Position numbers and translations under genes: made by a program. From assembly GCA_949291375.1 (NCBI GenBank), contig CASEVI010000001.1:380980-444979 (forward strand): a stretch of DNA of 64,000 nt, written 5' to 3'. Each line of letters begins with the position of its first letter. Positions within the stretch are counted from its first letter, which is position 1. The stretch comes from an uncultured bacterium. Its GTDB lineage: Bacteria; Bacillota_I; Bacilli_A; RFN20; CAG-826. Below the pieces are notes generated by a model. That model ran no database searches and was not told where the DNA came from. It saw nothing but the letters and a program-made list of their open reading frames with translations. This document shows positions 55,786-63,860 of this stretch, piece after piece.

Positions 55786-56949
55786 TTATAAATTTTCCTT
55801 TAAATAAGCTAAATCACTTTCTTTTAATGATGAGATTGCAATACGGATAGTAGTTTCATCTATTAAAGTAAAGAAAATATTTTTGCTTTCTAAATATGAC
55901 AAATATAAAGGAGCATTTTCTTTAATAAATGTAATATAAAAACCCGAAGAATATGGATAAAATTTAATATTTTTTTCCTTTAAAATTTCTTTTATTCCTT
56001 CCCCTAATTTTAATAATCTTTCAGTTTGCGAAAAGATTTCTACTTTTACTTTTTCTACTGCCTTTAAATCTTTAAAAAATAAACCTAATCCTCCATTAGC
56101 TAAATGATTAGATGAAGAGATTGTTCCTCTTATTATTTTTTTAAAGTTTTCTGAATAAATATCTTTTTCATTTTTAGAAAACAAAACGATTAAAGCCCCC
56201 ATTCTTAAGCCATAATATCCGAATGATTTAGAAGCAGAAATAGCTAAATATAAAGGAGTTTTAATAGGAGCATCAACTATTTTTTTAATAATCATTTTTC
56301 TAGAAGAAGAATAATCTAAATAAGCTAAATCAAGTAAAAGAGTAATTTTATCGTTATATTTATTAATTAAAGAAAATAATCTATCATAATCTTCGCTAGT
56401 AAAATTAAATCCAGTAGGGTTTTGACATGGATCATTAATTATTAAAAGTATTTTTTTATTATTTATCTTATTAATCTTATCTTCTAAATCTATAAAATCA
56501 AATTTGAAATCTTTAGTGAAAAAATTAAAGATTTCAAATTTTATATTTGCTTCTTCACAAATAGTATCATAATTAGGCCATCTTATAGAAGAAAGTAAAA
56601 TAGTATGTGTTTTAGCTAAACTTTTAAAAGCTATAAATAAAGCTTCGGTTCCTCCGCTAGAAGAAGTAAAAGCAATATTTTTATTTTGTTTTAATCTTAA
56701 TAAGTCTTCTTCAAATATCCATGATAAAAAACCATCTTTATATTCTTTAGGACCAAGTTGAGGACCATAAGATAAAAATTTATTAAAATTAGAAATTAAA
56801 TAATTATCAGCTTCTTTATATGAAACAATTTCCCCATTTTCATAATATAATGTTCCACTAGAGCCATTAACTACATATTTTCCTTCCTTTTTTCTTTTTA
56901 ACGCCCTTTCACTAACTGAAAGAATATCGAATTTTTCAAACTCATTCAT
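55786..56949 (-). CDS. PLP-dependent aminotransferase, class I/II
   Basis: 387 residues, fold-type I. S-S-G-G-T-E-A binds PLP phosphate, N-D-P-C-Q-N-P-T-G (about 178-186) and L-L-L-D-L-A-Y follow, and S-A-S-K-S-F-G-Y-Y-G-L-R holds the Schiff-base Lys (about 241). The pattern is that of aspartate/aromatic-type aminotransferases (AAT-I). Substrates are not resolved. A TATAAT box (56960-56965 on this strand) ends 10 bases before ATG. It heads a two-gene unit with the HPrK/PEPCK-like gene, one base apart, so the two products probably act in one pathway. Confidence 0.88.
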   Translation of the reverse strand: MNEFEKFDILSVSERALKRKKEGKYVVNGSSGTLYYENGEIVSYKEADNYLISNFNKFLSYGPQLGPKEYKDGFLSWIFEEDLLRLKQNKNIAFTSSSGGTEALFIAFKSLAKTHTILLSSIRWPNYDTICEEANIKFEIFNFFTKDFKFDFIDLEDKINKINNKKILLIINDPCQNPTGFNFTSEDYDRLFSLINKYNDKITLLLDLAYLDYSSSRKMIIKKIVDAPIKTPLYLAISASKSFGYYGLRMGALIVLFSKNEKDIYSENFKKIIRGTISSSNHLANGGLGLFFKDLKAVEKVKVEIFSQTERLLKLGEGIKEILKEKNIKFYPYSSGFYITFIKENAPLYLSYLESKNIFFTLIDETTIRIAISSLKESDLAYLKENL

Positions 56950-57119
56950 ACCATAAATAATTATATCAATAAATGAAATTAATTTCTTTTGTTGTTTTAT
57001 TCTTGCTTAAAAAACAATAATTAAAAACTTATTCGTAACATAAAAATTTTTAATGTTAATAAATAAAGAAAATTAAGTATTGTTAAAGCGTTGTTTTCAT
57101 AGATTAAATAATTAAAAAT

Positions 57120-57165
57120 GCCATAATTATGGTTTTTTAAATATGTTAATGAAAATTTTTCATTA
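57120..57165. promoter_or_regulatory. Palindromes upstream of the LacI-family gene (candidate operators)
   Basis: CCATAATTATGG (57120-57131) is a perfect 12-bp palindrome. Further on, TTAATGAAAA (57145-57154), one base, then TTTTCATTAA (57156-57165) makes a near-perfect 21-bp palindrome that should overlap the -35 region of the regulator's promoter (-10 TAGAAT at 57182-57187). LacI-type proteins bind such dyads. The core TGAAAA-T-TTTTCA is cre-like in outline but lacks the central CG. Confidence 0.5.
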
Positions 57166-57195
57166 ATTTAAATTTTTATGATAGAATAATTTTGT

Positions 57196-58197
57196 ATGAG
57201 CAATGATTTTAAAGATAGAGTTACTATTTATGAAGTTGCTAAAGCTGCTGGAGTTTCTCTTGCTACTGTTTCAAGGGTCATAAACAATACTTCGACGGTT
57301 AAAGATGAAACAAAAAATAAAGTTTTAGCAATAATTAAAAAGTTAGGTTATAAACCTTCAGGTTTAGCTCAAGCTTTAGCAACCAATAAAACAACAACTA
57401 TTGGTGTTATTATACCTTCGGCAAATTATGTTTATATTGCTAATATGCTAAATGGTATTATTGAAATTTGTAAAAGTAAAAATTTTACAGTTTCTTTATA
57501 TACGACATCACATTCTAGAAGCGATGCAATTGAATCAATTGAAAAAATTATTAAATCACATGTTGATGGCGTAATTGTTTTCGATGATGAGTTAAATGAA
57601 GAAGATATTGAATTATTTAATAACTATGCCGTTCCTGTTGTAGCTGTAAATAATAGAATTATCGCCTCAAAAATTGCATGTATTCCTTTTGGATATGAAC
57701 ATTTAATTAAAAAAGTTATTACTGATTATTTTACAAAAGGCGATAAAAAAATGAACTTTCTTCATGTTCATAATGCTGGTCGTCTTTTATCACGTGTTGA
57801 AAATGCATTTATTCAAACTCATTTAGAAAATGATAGAGAATACGATATTACAAATTGTGATGATTCTTATCAAAGAACTTATCAAGATTTTAAAGAAAGA
57901 TTCAAACGAGTAAAAAAAGAATATGTTATTGCATATCGTGATTCGATCGCAGCGGCAGTTATGAATGCAGCTCAAGATATGGGACTTTCTATTCCTGAAG
58001 ATATCGAAGTTTTATCGATTATTGGAACAAAATATTCATCAATTATTCGTCCAACTATTACAAATCTTTATATTGATATGCAAGAAGTTGGTAAAAGATC
58101 AATGTATATGCTCATTGATTTGATAAACGGGCAATTACAAGATAAAGAGTATAAATTTGAATCAATTTATGTCAAAAAAGATTCTACAAAGTTTTAA
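57196..58197 (+). CDS. LacI/CcpA-family transcriptional regulator
   Basis: 333 residues, normal LacI-family length. The N-terminal helix-turn-helix and hinge are clear: T-I-Y-E-V-A-K-A-A-G-V-S-L-A-T-V-S-R-V (about 9-27) and G-Y-K-P-S-G-L-A-Q-A-L-A. The rest is a periplasmic-binding-protein-like sensor. It may be the CcpA-type carbon regulator; a HPrK-like gene lies nearby, but CcpA identity is not proven. TAGAAT (57182-57187) lies 8 bases before ATG with no Shine-Dalgarno, so it may be leaderless. It diverges from the aminotransferase gene. Confidence 0.88.
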   Translation: MSNDFKDRVTIYEVAKAAGVSLATVSRVINNTSTVKDETKNKVLAIIKKLGYKPSGLAQALATNKTTTIGVIIPSANYVYIANMLNGIIEICKSKNFTVSLYTTSHSRSDAIESIEKIIKSHVDGVIVFDDELNEEDIELFNNYAVPVVAVNNRIIASKIACIPFGYEHLIKKVITDYFTKGDKKMNFLHVHNAGRLLSRVENAFIQTHLENDREYDITNCDDSYQRTYQDFKERFKRVKKEYVIAYRDSIAAAVMNAAQDMGLSIPEDIEVLSIIGTKYSSIIRPTITNLYIDMQEVGKRSMYMLIDLINGQLQDKEYKFESIYVKKDSTKF

Positions 58198-58214
58198 ATT
58201 TTTATATTTTTTAT

Positions 58215-58220
58215 TATAAT
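58215..58220 (+). promoter_or_regulatory. -10 box before apt
   Basis: A perfect TATAAT lies 18 bases after the lacI-family stop and 33 before the apt ATG; an AAAGGAGAG ribosome site follows. It suggests that apt-tyrS has its own promoter. Confidence 0.45.
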
Positions 58221-58252
58221 AACAAAGTTGTCTTTAAAGGAGAGTAAATATT

Positions 58253-58963
58253 ATGGATATTTATGAAGAATATATAAGAACAATTAATGATTTTCCTATT
58301 GAAGGAATTAAATTTAGAGATATCACCCCTCTTTTAGCAAACGGCGATGCTTTTCATCAAGTTATCATGGATTTAAATAAAGAATTACCTTCTTATGATA
58401 ACTGGGATAAGATTATTGCTGCTGAAAGTAGAGGTTTTATTTTTGCTGCTCCTTTATGTTCGATGAATAACAAAGGATTAATCTTAGCAAGAAAAGCTGG
58501 AAAATTACCTTTAGTTGGTTATCGTAAATCTTATGATTTAGAGTATGGCCAAAATACAATTGAAATTCCTAAAGATGCTATTAAACCTGGCGATAAAGTT
58601 ATTATTATGGATGATTTAATTGCTACAGGTGGAAGTGCTAAAGCTATGGTTGATTTAGTTTTAGATGCTGGAGGAATTCCAATCATGGGATTATTCTTAA
58701 TCGAACTTCGTTCATTAGAAGGATATAAAAAACTTGGTATTCCTGTAGTTTCTATTGTTAACTATGGATTACATGCTAATGATTTATTAATGATTAATAA
58801 TAGAAAACACAAAATGTGTAAGTTTAAAGAAAAAGTTAATGAAAACGAAATTAGAGTATTCTTTGAAGATGGAAGCGAAGAAGTTATCCATAAAAATGAA
58901 ATTATTTCTATTGTTCAAGTCGAAAAGAGTGGAAGACAAACTTATATTAAATATCGTGATTAA
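58253..58963 (+). CDS. apt: Adenine phosphoribosyltransferase with a C-terminal extension
   Basis: 236 residues. The first 170 are a standard Apt: F-R-D-I-T-P-L (about 22-28), A-E-S-R-G-F-I-F and the PRPP loop V-I-I-M-D-D-L-I-A-T-G-G-S-A (about 115-128). It salvages adenine to AMP. Ordinary Apt has about 170-180 residues; here about 60 more residues follow, rich in charged residues with beta-strand pattern (I-R-V-F-F-E-D-G-S near 203-211). The role of the extension is unknown. AAAGGAG lies before ATG; tyrS follows 18 bases later. Confidence 0.93.
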   Translation: MDIYEEYIRTINDFPIEGIKFRDITPLLANGDAFHQVIMDLNKELPSYDNWDKIIAAESRGFIFAAPLCSMNNKGLILARKAGKLPLVGYRKSYDLEYGQNTIEIPKDAIKPGDKVIIMDDLIATGGSAKAMVDLVLDAGGIPIMGLFLIELRSLEGYKKLGIPVVSIVNYGLHANDLLMINNRKHKMCKFKEKVNENEIRVFFEDGSEEVIHKNEIISIVQVEKSGRQTYIKYRD

Positions 58964-58981
58964 TTTATTGAAAGGAAATTT

Positions 58982-60235
58982 ATGGCAAATATTATTGATG
59001 AATTAAACTGGAGAGGATTAATTAAGGATTATTCAAATGAAGAACATTTAAAAGAAATGTTTAATAATAAAAAACAAACAATTTATTGTGGATTTGATCC
59101 TTCTGCATCCTCAATGCATATTGGTAATTTCGTTATGATTTCTATTTTAATGAGATTACAAAAAGCTGGTCATAGAATCATCGCAATTGCCGGAGGAGCA
59201 ACCGGAATGATTGGTGATCCATCTGGAAAAAGTAAAGAAAGAAGTTTTTTAACTCCTGAGAAAGTAAAAGAAAATACTGAAGGAATTAAAGCACAATTAT
59301 CTCGTTTTTTAGATTTAGATGATCCTGAAAAAGGAGTTATGCTTAATAACTATGATTGGATTTCTAAAATTTCACTTTTAGAATATTTAAGAGATTATGC
59401 AAAATTCTTTAATATTAACTATATGTTATCTAAAGATATTATTTCTTCTAGATTAGATGCAGGAATTTCTTTAACAGAATTTTCTTATATGACCCTTCAA
59501 TCTATTGATTTTTATAAATTATGGAAAGAATATAATTGCCACATTCAAATTGGCGGAAGTGATCAATGGGGAAATTTAACCGCTGGATTAGAATTAATTA
59601 GAAAACTTGAAGGCGTTGATGCTGAAGCTGAATGTATGACAGCTCATTTAATCACAAGAAGTGATGGTAAAAAATTCGGTAAGAGCGAAGATGGCGCACT
59701 TTTCTTAGATAGAAAACTAACCTCCCCATATAAGCTTTATCAATTCTTCATCAACCAAAGTGATGAAGATGCAATTCGCTATTTAAAAGTTTTCACTTTT
59801 TTAAGTAAAGAAGAAATTGAAAATATTGAAAGAGAACATTTAGCAAATCTTGGTCAAAGAATTGGCCAAAAAGCATTAGCTTATGAAGTTGTTAAGACTG
59901 TTCATTCAAAAGAAGATGCTGACGAAGCTAAAAAAATGAGCGAAGTTTTATTTTCAGGAAACGTTAAAGAATTAAGTGAAAATGCTATTGAAGAATTATT
60001 TGGTGCAATGAAAGTTCAAGTTGAACCAATGGCTTTAGAAGATTTACTCATTAAATTAAAAGCTGCATCTTCAAAAAGAGAAGCACGTGAATTTATTAAA
60101 AATAATGCAGTTTCACTTAATGGAGAAAAGATAAATGATGCAACAAAAGTCATCGATTCTTCACTTGCACTGCATGGAAAATATTTAATTCTTAGAAGAG
60201 GTAAAAAGAACTATTATCTTGGTGAATTAAAATAA
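58982..60235 (+). CDS. tyrS: Tyrosyl-tRNA synthetase
   Basis: 417 residues, TyrS-I length. The HIGH motif reads H-I-G-N (about 41-44) after D-P-S-A-S-S-M; G-G-S-D-Q-W-G-N binds tyrosine; K-F-G-K-S (about 229-233) is the KMSKS equivalent; an S4 RNA-binding domain ends the protein (about 350-415). It charges tRNA-Tyr. GAAAGGAA precedes ATG by 6 bases. It has no T-box leader, unlike leuS. Confidence 0.98.
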   Translation: MANIIDELNWRGLIKDYSNEEHLKEMFNNKKQTIYCGFDPSASSMHIGNFVMISILMRLQKAGHRIIAIAGGATGMIGDPSGKSKERSFLTPEKVKENTEGIKAQLSRFLDLDDPEKGVMLNNYDWISKISLLEYLRDYAKFFNINYMLSKDIISSRLDAGISLTEFSYMTLQSIDFYKLWKEYNCHIQIGGSDQWGNLTAGLELIRKLEGVDAEAECMTAHLITRSDGKKFGKSEDGALFLDRKLTSPYKLYQFFINQSDEDAIRYLKVFTFLSKEEIENIEREHLANLGQRIGQKALAYEVVKTVHSKEDADEAKKMSEVLFSGNVKELSENAIEELFGAMKVQVEPMALEDLLIKLKAASSKREAREFIKNNAVSLNGEKINDATKVIDSSLALHGKYLILRRGKKNYYLGELK

Positions 60236-60255
60236 CGTTTTCTTTAAAAAAGTTG

Positions 60256-60284
60256 TTGTTTTAAATACTGTTCTATGATATATT
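60256..60284 (+). promoter_or_regulatory. Promoter of the tRNA-Asp/tRNA-Phe unit
   Basis: TTGTTT (60256-60261), a 17-base spacer and an extended -10 TGATATATT (box 60279-60284) make a good sigma-A-type promoter. A hairpin AAAGCAC/GTGCTTT (60288-60306) follows directly and ends 4 bases before tRNA-Asp. Confidence 0.6.
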
Positions 60285-60310
60285 ATTAAAGCACGTTAAG
60301 TGCTTTATGC

Positions 60311-60386
60311 GGATCAGTGGTGTAGCGGTTAACATGCCACTCTGTCACAGTGGAGATCGCGAGTTCGATTCTCGTCTGATCCGCCA
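60311..60386 (+). tRNA. tRNA-Asp (anticodon GTC)
   Basis: Cloverleaf: acceptor GGATCAG with CTGATCC, anticodon stem CCACT/AGTGG with loop CTGTCAC (anticodon GTC), T-loop TTCGATT, discriminator G and encoded CCA (60384-60386). D-loop contains AGCGGTTA, as in Bacillus tRNA-Asp. Confidence 0.96.
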
Positions 60387-60411
60387 TTTTTTAAAGAAAA
60401 ATGCATATTTT

Positions 60412-60487
<76 letters not shown>

Positions 60488-60581
60488 TTAAATAACAAAC
60501 CAAACTTAAGTGTACATAAAGGTTTTATCGTTATTACTATAAATATTTATGATTACTTAAGTTGTAACGATATAAATTTTT
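60488..60581. other. Gap after tRNA-Phe with paired short palindromes
   Basis: No gene is seen. The 8-bp palindrome ACTTAAGT occurs twice (60504-60511, 60555-60562), and TATCGTTA (60526-60533) has its reverse complement TAACGATA at 60565-60572. No CDS, tRNA or T-run lies here. Part of it may be read as 3' trailer of the tRNA unit. Confidence 0.35.
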
Positions 60582-60612
60582 AAAGATTTACTAAATGTGT
60601 AAATCTTTTTTT
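60582..60612 (+). terminator. Intrinsic terminator of the tRNA unit
   Basis: Stem AAAGATTTAC (60582-60591) pairs perfectly with GTAAATCTTT (60599-60608) over a 7-base loop, followed by a T-run through 60612. Confidence 0.8.
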
Positions 60613-60618
60613 ATTATT

Positions 60619-60864
60619 TCATCTTATTTTGTTTTTAAAAATTTCCCAAAATTTTGCTAAGGCAAATTCAACATATTCATATGAAGGAGAAAATAAGTAA
60701 GCCTAAAATTCGAACCGTTCAAATTGAATTGAACTAATTCGTAACATCATTAAATTTCCAAGGGAATAATTCTTCAAAATTTTAATTACACTATTTAGTT
60801 CTTGAATTCTATCAATAAAATTTGCCGGTTCTATACTAAATGTTATGGAAAATGGATTTGTCAT
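60619..60864 (-). pseudogene. Decayed AAA-ATPase gene (N- and C-terminal remnants)
   Basis: From ATG 60864 (with AAAGG 8 bases upstream) the frame reads MTNPFSITFSIEPANFIDR and 34 more residues, then TAG (60703-60705), and continues in the same frame for 27 residues ending F-A-L-A-K-F-W-E before TGA. The start is that of the large family of AAA ATPases opening M-x-N-P-F-x-x-x-F-G-x-x-P and then R-x-x-E; the tail resembles their final L-P-x-F-x-E-F helix. The P-loop and entire core are missing, so an internal deletion is inferred. Family assignment is from memory and moderate. Confidence 0.5.
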
Positions 60865-60954
60865 AATTTAAACCTTTAATACTTTTATTAATTTTTATAT
60901 CTTATTATATATTTTCTAATATTTTTGATTCTTTCTTTAAAACTACTTATAAAG

Positions 60955-60979
60955 TTATTATATCTTTTTGATATAATAA
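60955..60979. promoter_or_regulatory. Divergent promoter inside a perfect inverted repeat
   Basis: TTATTATATC (60955-60964), five T, then GATATAATAA (60970-60979) form a perfect ten-pair dyad. Its right arm holds TATAAT (60972-60977) for the plus-strand gene at 61000; its left arm holds the same box on the minus strand (60957-60962), directed toward the relic at 60864. Confidence 0.45.
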
Positions 60980-60999
60980 GGTTTAGGAATTTTAAAACA

Positions 61000-62460
61000 A
61001 TGATATTAGATATTGCAATTACTCTTTTTATAATTATCGGATTAATTATTGGGATATTTAGAAATCCGTTAATGAGTATTATACATACTATTTTATTTAT
61101 CTGTTTTTCTTTTTTATTTTTTCCAATTTTAGGCACTTTAATGCCTAAAATTTTAGAAGTTAATAATATTAATTTATCTGATTTTGCTTCTACAATTGCT
61201 AATGCAATATCAATGGTAAATAATGAACTTATTGATTTTGGGAATAATATAGGAATTAATCTTTCAACTATTCCTTTACTTTATACTTCTCCTTCATTTA
61301 TCGAAGGTGCTTTAAAAGGAATATCTAATTCTTTTTCTTTTTTATTTTCTTCATTACTTTCATTAATTATTTCTTATATTGTTTCATGGATAATTTATTT
61401 ACTTATTAAAAGATATTCTATTGAATTTGATAAAATAAAACATATTAAATTTTATAAAAGATCATTAGTTTCATCCCTCTTTACATTTATTTTTATCTTT
61501 TTTTCACTCTCTTTTATTTTTTCTCCCTATCAAAATATAAAAAATTCTTATGATAATTTAATTTATACTTTTAATAATATTAATTTAATGGAAAATATTG
61601 AAACAGAATATAATGACGTTAATAATTTAATTAATAATATTAAAAAAACTGATAATGAATTATCTATTTTAGATGAATCTATTATAAAAATGGATAAAAA
61701 AATTGAAAATTATTATGATTTAAATATCTCTTATTTTTTAAAATTAGATTCATTAAATAAATCAAAAGAAGAATTAATAGTTATTATTGATGAAAAAATG
61801 AACGAATCTTCTTTATCTAGTATTAATAAAACAAAATTAAGTGAATATAAAAATACTTTATTATCATTAGATAATGAATTAGTTAAAATTAATGAACTTA
61901 TTTTTAAAGATGATGGTTCTTTATATAATTTTGAAGATGAGTTATTAGCTTTAAAAGAAGAAATTAATGATGAAAAAGATAATTTTATCAACGCTTTAAA
62001 TATTTTTTCTTCTAGCGTTGATAAAATTAATTCTTTAGATAATGATTTAACTAAATATTTAAATGAAATTGAAAATGTTGGTAATAAGTTTATTAAAAGT
62101 AGCCGGTATAATTTTCTTTTTAGTATTGATTATGGATATATGAATTATTTATATAATGGAAAAATATATTCTTTAAAAGAAGAAGTTAATAATTTTATTA
62201 TTAACTTCAATAATACATTAAAAGAAGATATTTCTTTGCTTAAATCTTATTTTAATAATGAAGTAACAATAGGAAACGATAAATTATATGAAATGGAAGA
62301 AAAAATAGATTTATATAATAAAGAAATAGTAAACAAAGAATCTTTATTTAATGATTTTATTATTTCTAAAGAAGAAACTAACAAAAATATTGATGAATTA
62401 ATAATAAATATTGAAAATACTTTAACAAAAGTAAAAGAAGACTTAAGTAATCTAACTTAG
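61000..62460 (+). CDS. Unknown membrane protein with long C-terminal coiled coil
   Basis: 486 residues from ATG 61000, preceded by AGGA 11 bases upstream. The N-terminal 200 residues hold four to five hydrophobic helices (about 3-19, 25-45, 113-142 and 163-185) and faintly resemble CvpA-type membrane proteins (I-I-G-L-I-I-G-I-F-R-N). The remaining 280 residues are charged, Lys/Asn/Glu-rich and heptad-like, so a large coiled-coil domain on one side of the membrane is expected. An in-frame start at 60925 would add hydrophobic residues over the promoter and is rejected. It is convergent with the CNNM gene, sharing 4 bases at the stops. Function unknown. Confidence 0.65.
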   Translation: MILDIAITLFIIIGLIIGIFRNPLMSIIHTILFICFSFLFFPILGTLMPKILEVNNINLSDFASTIANAISMVNNELIDFGNNIGINLSTIPLLYTSPSFIEGALKGISNSFSFLFSSLLSLIISYIVSWIIYLLIKRYSIEFDKIKHIKFYKRSLVSSLFTFIFIFFSLSFIFSPYQNIKNSYDNLIYTFNNINLMENIETEYNDVNNLINNIKKTDNELSILDESIIKMDKKIENYYDLNISYFLKLDSLNKSKEELIVIIDEKMNESSLSSINKTKLSEYKNTLLSLDNELVKINELIFKDDGSLYNFEDELLALKEEINDEKDNFINALNIFSSSVDKINSLDNDLTKYLNEIENVGNKFIKSSRYNFLFSIDYGYMNYLYNGKIYSLKEEVNNFIINFNNTLKEDISLLKSYFNNEVTIGNDKLYEMEEKIDLYNKEIVNKESLFNDFIISKEETNKNIDELIINIENTLTKVKEDLSNLT

Positions 62461-63860
62461 TCTTCTTTTATTTTGTTAGTAGTATTTTCTTTTTCATCCT
62501 CATTTTCTTTAGGATTAAATATTTTCATTAATGGATAAGTTGTATTTTCTTCTTTATTAATCTTTTCAACTAATAACTTTTCAATTGCATGATTTTTATC
62601 AACCGCAATTACTTTCATTTTTAAGTCTTTATATTCTATTATATCGTTTACTTTAGCAAATTTATCATCTAAAAGTTCAATACAGAACCCACCGATCGTA
62701 ACGTATTCAGTATCAAGTTCATCATAATTTAAAGAGAATAAATTACAAAAATCTTCTAAGTTTAATCCACCATCAATAATATATTTTCCATCTTTTCTTA
62801 AAGTATATGCGGCATTAGGGTCATCTTTTTCATCCCAAATATCACCAACTAATTCTTCTAAAATATCTTCCATGGTGATTAAACCTTCAATTCCACCATA
62901 TTCATCAATAATTAAGCCAAAATGTTGTTTTTCTTTTCTGAAGATATTTAATATTTCATTAATTTCAATTGAACGAGGAAAGCGAAGTGGTGTGATAAGT
63001 AAATTTTTTAAATCGATATCTTTCTTTTGGAAAGAAAGAAGCATTAAAGTTTTAGTATTTACATAACCAATAATATTATCGATAGTATTTTGATAAACCG
63101 GAACTCTTGTAAAACGATACATTTTTGGATCCTTAATTACTTCATTAATATCATCATCAATATCGATTGCGTAAATATCAACGCGAGGAGTCATAATTTC
63201 ATAAGCTTCAGTAGTTGTATAATAAATTGCATCATGAAGTAAATCAGCTTGTTTTTCATCAACTCCACCTTGAGCTTCAATATCATCAACCATTTCATGA
63301 AGATCGTCTTCACTAATTCTTACATCTTCGACATTATGGGTAATTGGATAAGTGACAATTTTACCAAATGAGGAGACAATAAATGTGATAGGAATGCAAA
63401 TATAATCTAAAACACGAATAACTTTTGAATAAAGAATTGAGAATTTAAAGTTATAAATTTTACCAATTGATTTAGCGATGATTTCACCAAATATAATTTT
63501 TGTAACAAGACAAATCATTGAAGCAATTAAGCCCCAATTTTCAGCAACAACATCAATATTTGGATACGCACTTCCTAAAATTATAAAGGCTAAATTAACT
63601 CCTAAAAGAGTGGAAATAGAATCTAGCCCTGCATTAACTGTATCGTTTAAAAGTAAAATTGTTGAAATAGTATTATCGTAATTTTTTGCTAATTTATAAG
63701 CATATTTTACGCTTTTTTTAGGATTATCTTTTTCTCTTTCAAAACGTAAAATATCAACACTTCCATAAGCCATATCACTAGAAGAGAAAAAGAAAGAGAG
63801 GAAAAGTAAAAGAATTAATGATATTGAATAAACAATGATTAATATTTCACGACTATTCAT
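62457..63860 (-). CDS. CNNM/CorC-HlyC family transporter (magnesium or efflux type)
   Basis: 467 residues. An N-terminal CNNM membrane domain of three to four helices (about 7-27, 83-100, 107-127 and 148-170), a CBS pair (E-I-M-T-P-R-V-D-I near 226-234 and L-I-I-D-E-Y-G-G-I-E-G near 311-321), and a CorC_HlyC C-terminal domain (about 350-440). Such proteins move or regulate Mg2+/Co2+ across the plasma membrane. GGAGG lies 7 bases before ATG. It overlaps the similar gene upstream by 8 bases, so two paralogues are co-transcribed. Confidence 0.93.
   Translation of the reverse strand: MNSREILIIVYSISLILLLFLSFFFSSSDMAYGSVDILRFEREKDNPKKSVKYAYKLAKNYDNTISTILLLNDTVNAGLDSISTLLGVNLAFIILGSAYPNIDVVAENWGLIASMICLVTKIIFGEIIAKSIGKIYNFKFSILYSKVIRVLDYICIPITFIVSSFGKIVTYPITHNVEDVRISEDDLHEMVDDIEAQGGVDEKQADLLHDAIYYTTTEAYEIMTPRVDIYAIDIDDDINEVIKDPKMYRFTRVPVYQNTIDNIIGYVNTKTLMLLSFQKKDIDLKNLLITPLRFPRSIEINEILNIFRKEKQHFGLIIDEYGGIEGLITMEDILEELVGDIWDEKDDPNAAYTLRKDGKYIIDGGLNLEDFCNLFSLNYDELDTEYVTIGGFCIELLDDKFAKVNDIIEYKDLKMKVIAVDKNHAIEKLLVEKINKEENTTYPLMKIFNPKENEDEKENTTNKIKED

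Noticed and set aside
57075-57098. A possible CcpA cre site around the AAAGCGTT sequence upstream of the LacI-family gene
   Set aside because: Only the central half matches; the outer TG...CA positions of the cre consensus are absent.
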